Assembly: GCA_021805305.1 (NCBI GenBank)
Contig: JAJZFO010000336.1
Span: 1-5,767 of the forward strand
Length of the DNA: 5,767 bases
DNA from: Actinomycetes bacterium
GTDB taxonomy: Bacteria; Actinomycetota; Acidimicrobiia; Acidimicrobiales; RAAP-2
Direction of reading: 5' to 3'
Shown here: piece after piece, positions 5,045 through 5,767 of the stretch
Layout of the letters: every line of letters begins with the position of its first letter
Numbering within the stretch: position 1 is the stretch's first letter
The notes under the pieces: model-generated
What the model was told of the DNA's origin: nothing
Database searches by the model: none
Seen by the model: only the letters and a program-made list of their open reading frames with translations
Translations under genes and position numbers: made by a program

Positions 5045-5767
5045 CTAACCCCGGCGCGTGGTGGTCGTCACGGAGTGGCGCACCGTCGTGGTCGTGACGC
5101 GAGGCGCCGTCGTGGTCGTGGTGGGCACCACCCCGGATGACTGGCTCGTCACCCAGAGGCCGTGCAGGTACCCCGCGTACCTCAGCGCGGAGGCGATCGA
5201 GGGTTCAGGGATCGTCGCCTTCAGTGAGGCGAGGGCCGGGGCCTGGAGTTGTTGGGTCAAGTACGTCGTACGCGCCGCGAGGCGCGGTTTGTACCACAGC
5301 ACCCCGTTCGGCTGTCCCTCATAGACGCCAATGTACTTGCCGCTGGGCGCCAAGTAGTAGGTCGAGTAGGCGTACCAGTGCATGAGGTAGAAGAACCCCG
5401 CCACCACCACCGCCACCAGGAGCAGTCCCGCCCCCATTCGCCACGACGGGCGCGCGCGCGACCGAGGGGGGCGACTGGGCACCGTCGCCGCCACGGGGGG
5501 CGGGGCGGAGGTCATGGTCGTGTTGATCGCGCGCGAGGGTTCGTGCGCCTCGTCGAACTCCAGGAGGACCGCGGTGATGTTGTCGCGCCCCCCGGCCTGC
5601 TTGGCCGCGTCGATCAGCGCGGTCACCGCGTCCTCGAGTGGTCCCGGCGCGCTGGCGAGTTCCGCCAGGAGACTGGGTTCGAGCTCGTTGGAGAGGCCGT
5701 CACTGCAGAGCAGGAGCCGGTCGCCGGCCTGGACGTGCAAACTCATCACGTCGATCTCGATGTCGTC
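5045..5767 (-). CDS. pstP: PP2C-family serine/threonine phosphatase with membrane anchor and exported domain (PstP type), N-terminal part missing
   Basis: The window holds the last 240 residues; the gene continues beyond 5767. Residues 1-75 of this fragment are the end of a PP2C (PPM) domain, with DRLLLCSDGLS at about 16-26 (metal-binding Asp23) and GGRDNITAV at about 59-67 (metal-binding Asp62 before Asn63). A Pro/Arg-rich linker leads to one transmembrane helix (about 112-130). The exported part contains KYIGVYEGQPNGVLWYKP (144-161) and then a helical stretch, which resembles the extracytoplasmic domain of mycobacterial PstP. It ends in a Thr-rich tail. PstP uses Mn2+ or Mg2+ to dephosphorylate PknA/PknB and their targets and so resets wall and division signalling. 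The first metal-binding motifs lie outside the window and cannot be checked. The stop codon is 2 bases before pbpA, in the place where rodA normally follows. Assignment is strong because both the catalytic end and the exported domain match. Confidence 0.93.
   Translation of the reverse strand, partial: DDIEIDVMSLHVQAGDRLLLCSDGLSNELEPSLLAELASAPGPLEDAVTALIDAAKQAGGRDNITAVLLEFDEAHEPSRAINTTMTSAPPPVAATVPSRPPRSRARPSWRMGAGLLLVAVVVAGFFYLMHWYAYSTYYLAPSGKYIGVYEGQPNGVLWYKPRLAARTTYLTQQLQAPALASLKATIPEPSIASALRYAGYLHGLWVTSQSSGVVPTTTTTAPRVTTTTVRHSVTTTTRRG
5049..5052 (-). promoter_or_regulatory. Weak ribosome-binding site for pbpA
   Basis: The minus strand has GGGG 6 bases before the GTG start of pbpA, inside the last codons of pstP. 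Spacing is right for a Shine-Dalgarno site although the match is short. It supports the GTG at 5042 as the start. With the 2-base gap, ribosomes finishing pstP could also restart here. Confidence 0.35.
5057..5122 (-). repeat. Thr-rich low-complexity tail of PstP
   Basis: The last residues of the phosphatase form three threonine blocks of 5, 4 and 4 (TTTTT, TTTT, TTTT) separated by APRV and VRHSV and ended by RRG. The DNA shows repeated GTCGTGGTCGTG-like units on the plus strand. The tail is outside the membrane. Similar TTTT tracts occur in the kinase tail. A spacer or O-glycosylated stalk is the most likely role. Confidence 0.75.

Noticed and set aside
3423..5048. Long open frame on the plus strand antisense to pbpA (about 541 codons)
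   Set aside because: Same pattern of Arg/Gly/His-rich shadow translation, with no domain, while pbpA on the minus strand has all transpeptidase motifs.

Overview
The window is GC-rich bacterial DNA and most likely comes from an actinomycete (Actinomycetota). The main evidence is a minus-strand gene block containing a PstP-type phosphatase, a PbpA-type transpeptidase, a PASTA serine/threonine kinase of the PknB type and CrgA. This combination is characteristic of the actinobacterial cell-wall and cell-division locus near the origin. Threonine-rich, TTTT-containing exported tails on two of the proteins remind me of Acidimicrobiia-like lineages, but that finer placement is only an inference.

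Layout. Positions 1-136 (+) hold the last 44 codons of an unidentified protein with one terminal hydrophobic segment. Positions 152-1108 (+) encode a complete pirin-family cupin with all four metal ligands. It converges on the minus-strand block, with only 4 bases between its stop codon and that of crgA. Read in the direction of transcription, the minus block is pstP (5' end outside the window, ends at 5045), pbpA (5042-3525, 2 bases after pstP), pknB (3476-1413, after a 48-base gap) and crgA (1385-1113). No stretch over 300 bases lacks a gene. I found no tRNA, rRNA, CRISPR array or mobile element.

How the genes work together. The kinase should sense cell-wall fragments or lipid II through four extracytoplasmic PASTA domains and phosphorylate wall-synthesis and division proteins, and PstP should reverse this. 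PbpA crosslinks peptidoglycan, and CrgA is a small two-helix divisome membrane protein.

Compared with the well-known mycobacterial order pstP-rodA-pbpA-pknA-pknB, both rodA and pknA are missing from their usual places. The points most worth a second look are: a kinase activation loop in which the usual regulatory Thr-x-Thr is Ala-Glu-Asp; a collagen-like Gly-x-Thr tail on the kinase; Thr-rich tails shared by kinase and phosphatase; three cysteine pairs confined to PASTA domains 2-4; and TAnnnT elements 6-9 bases upstream of three start codons, suggesting leaderless transcripts. The locus is otherwise a conventional cell-wall signalling operon, and I see no wholly new system here.
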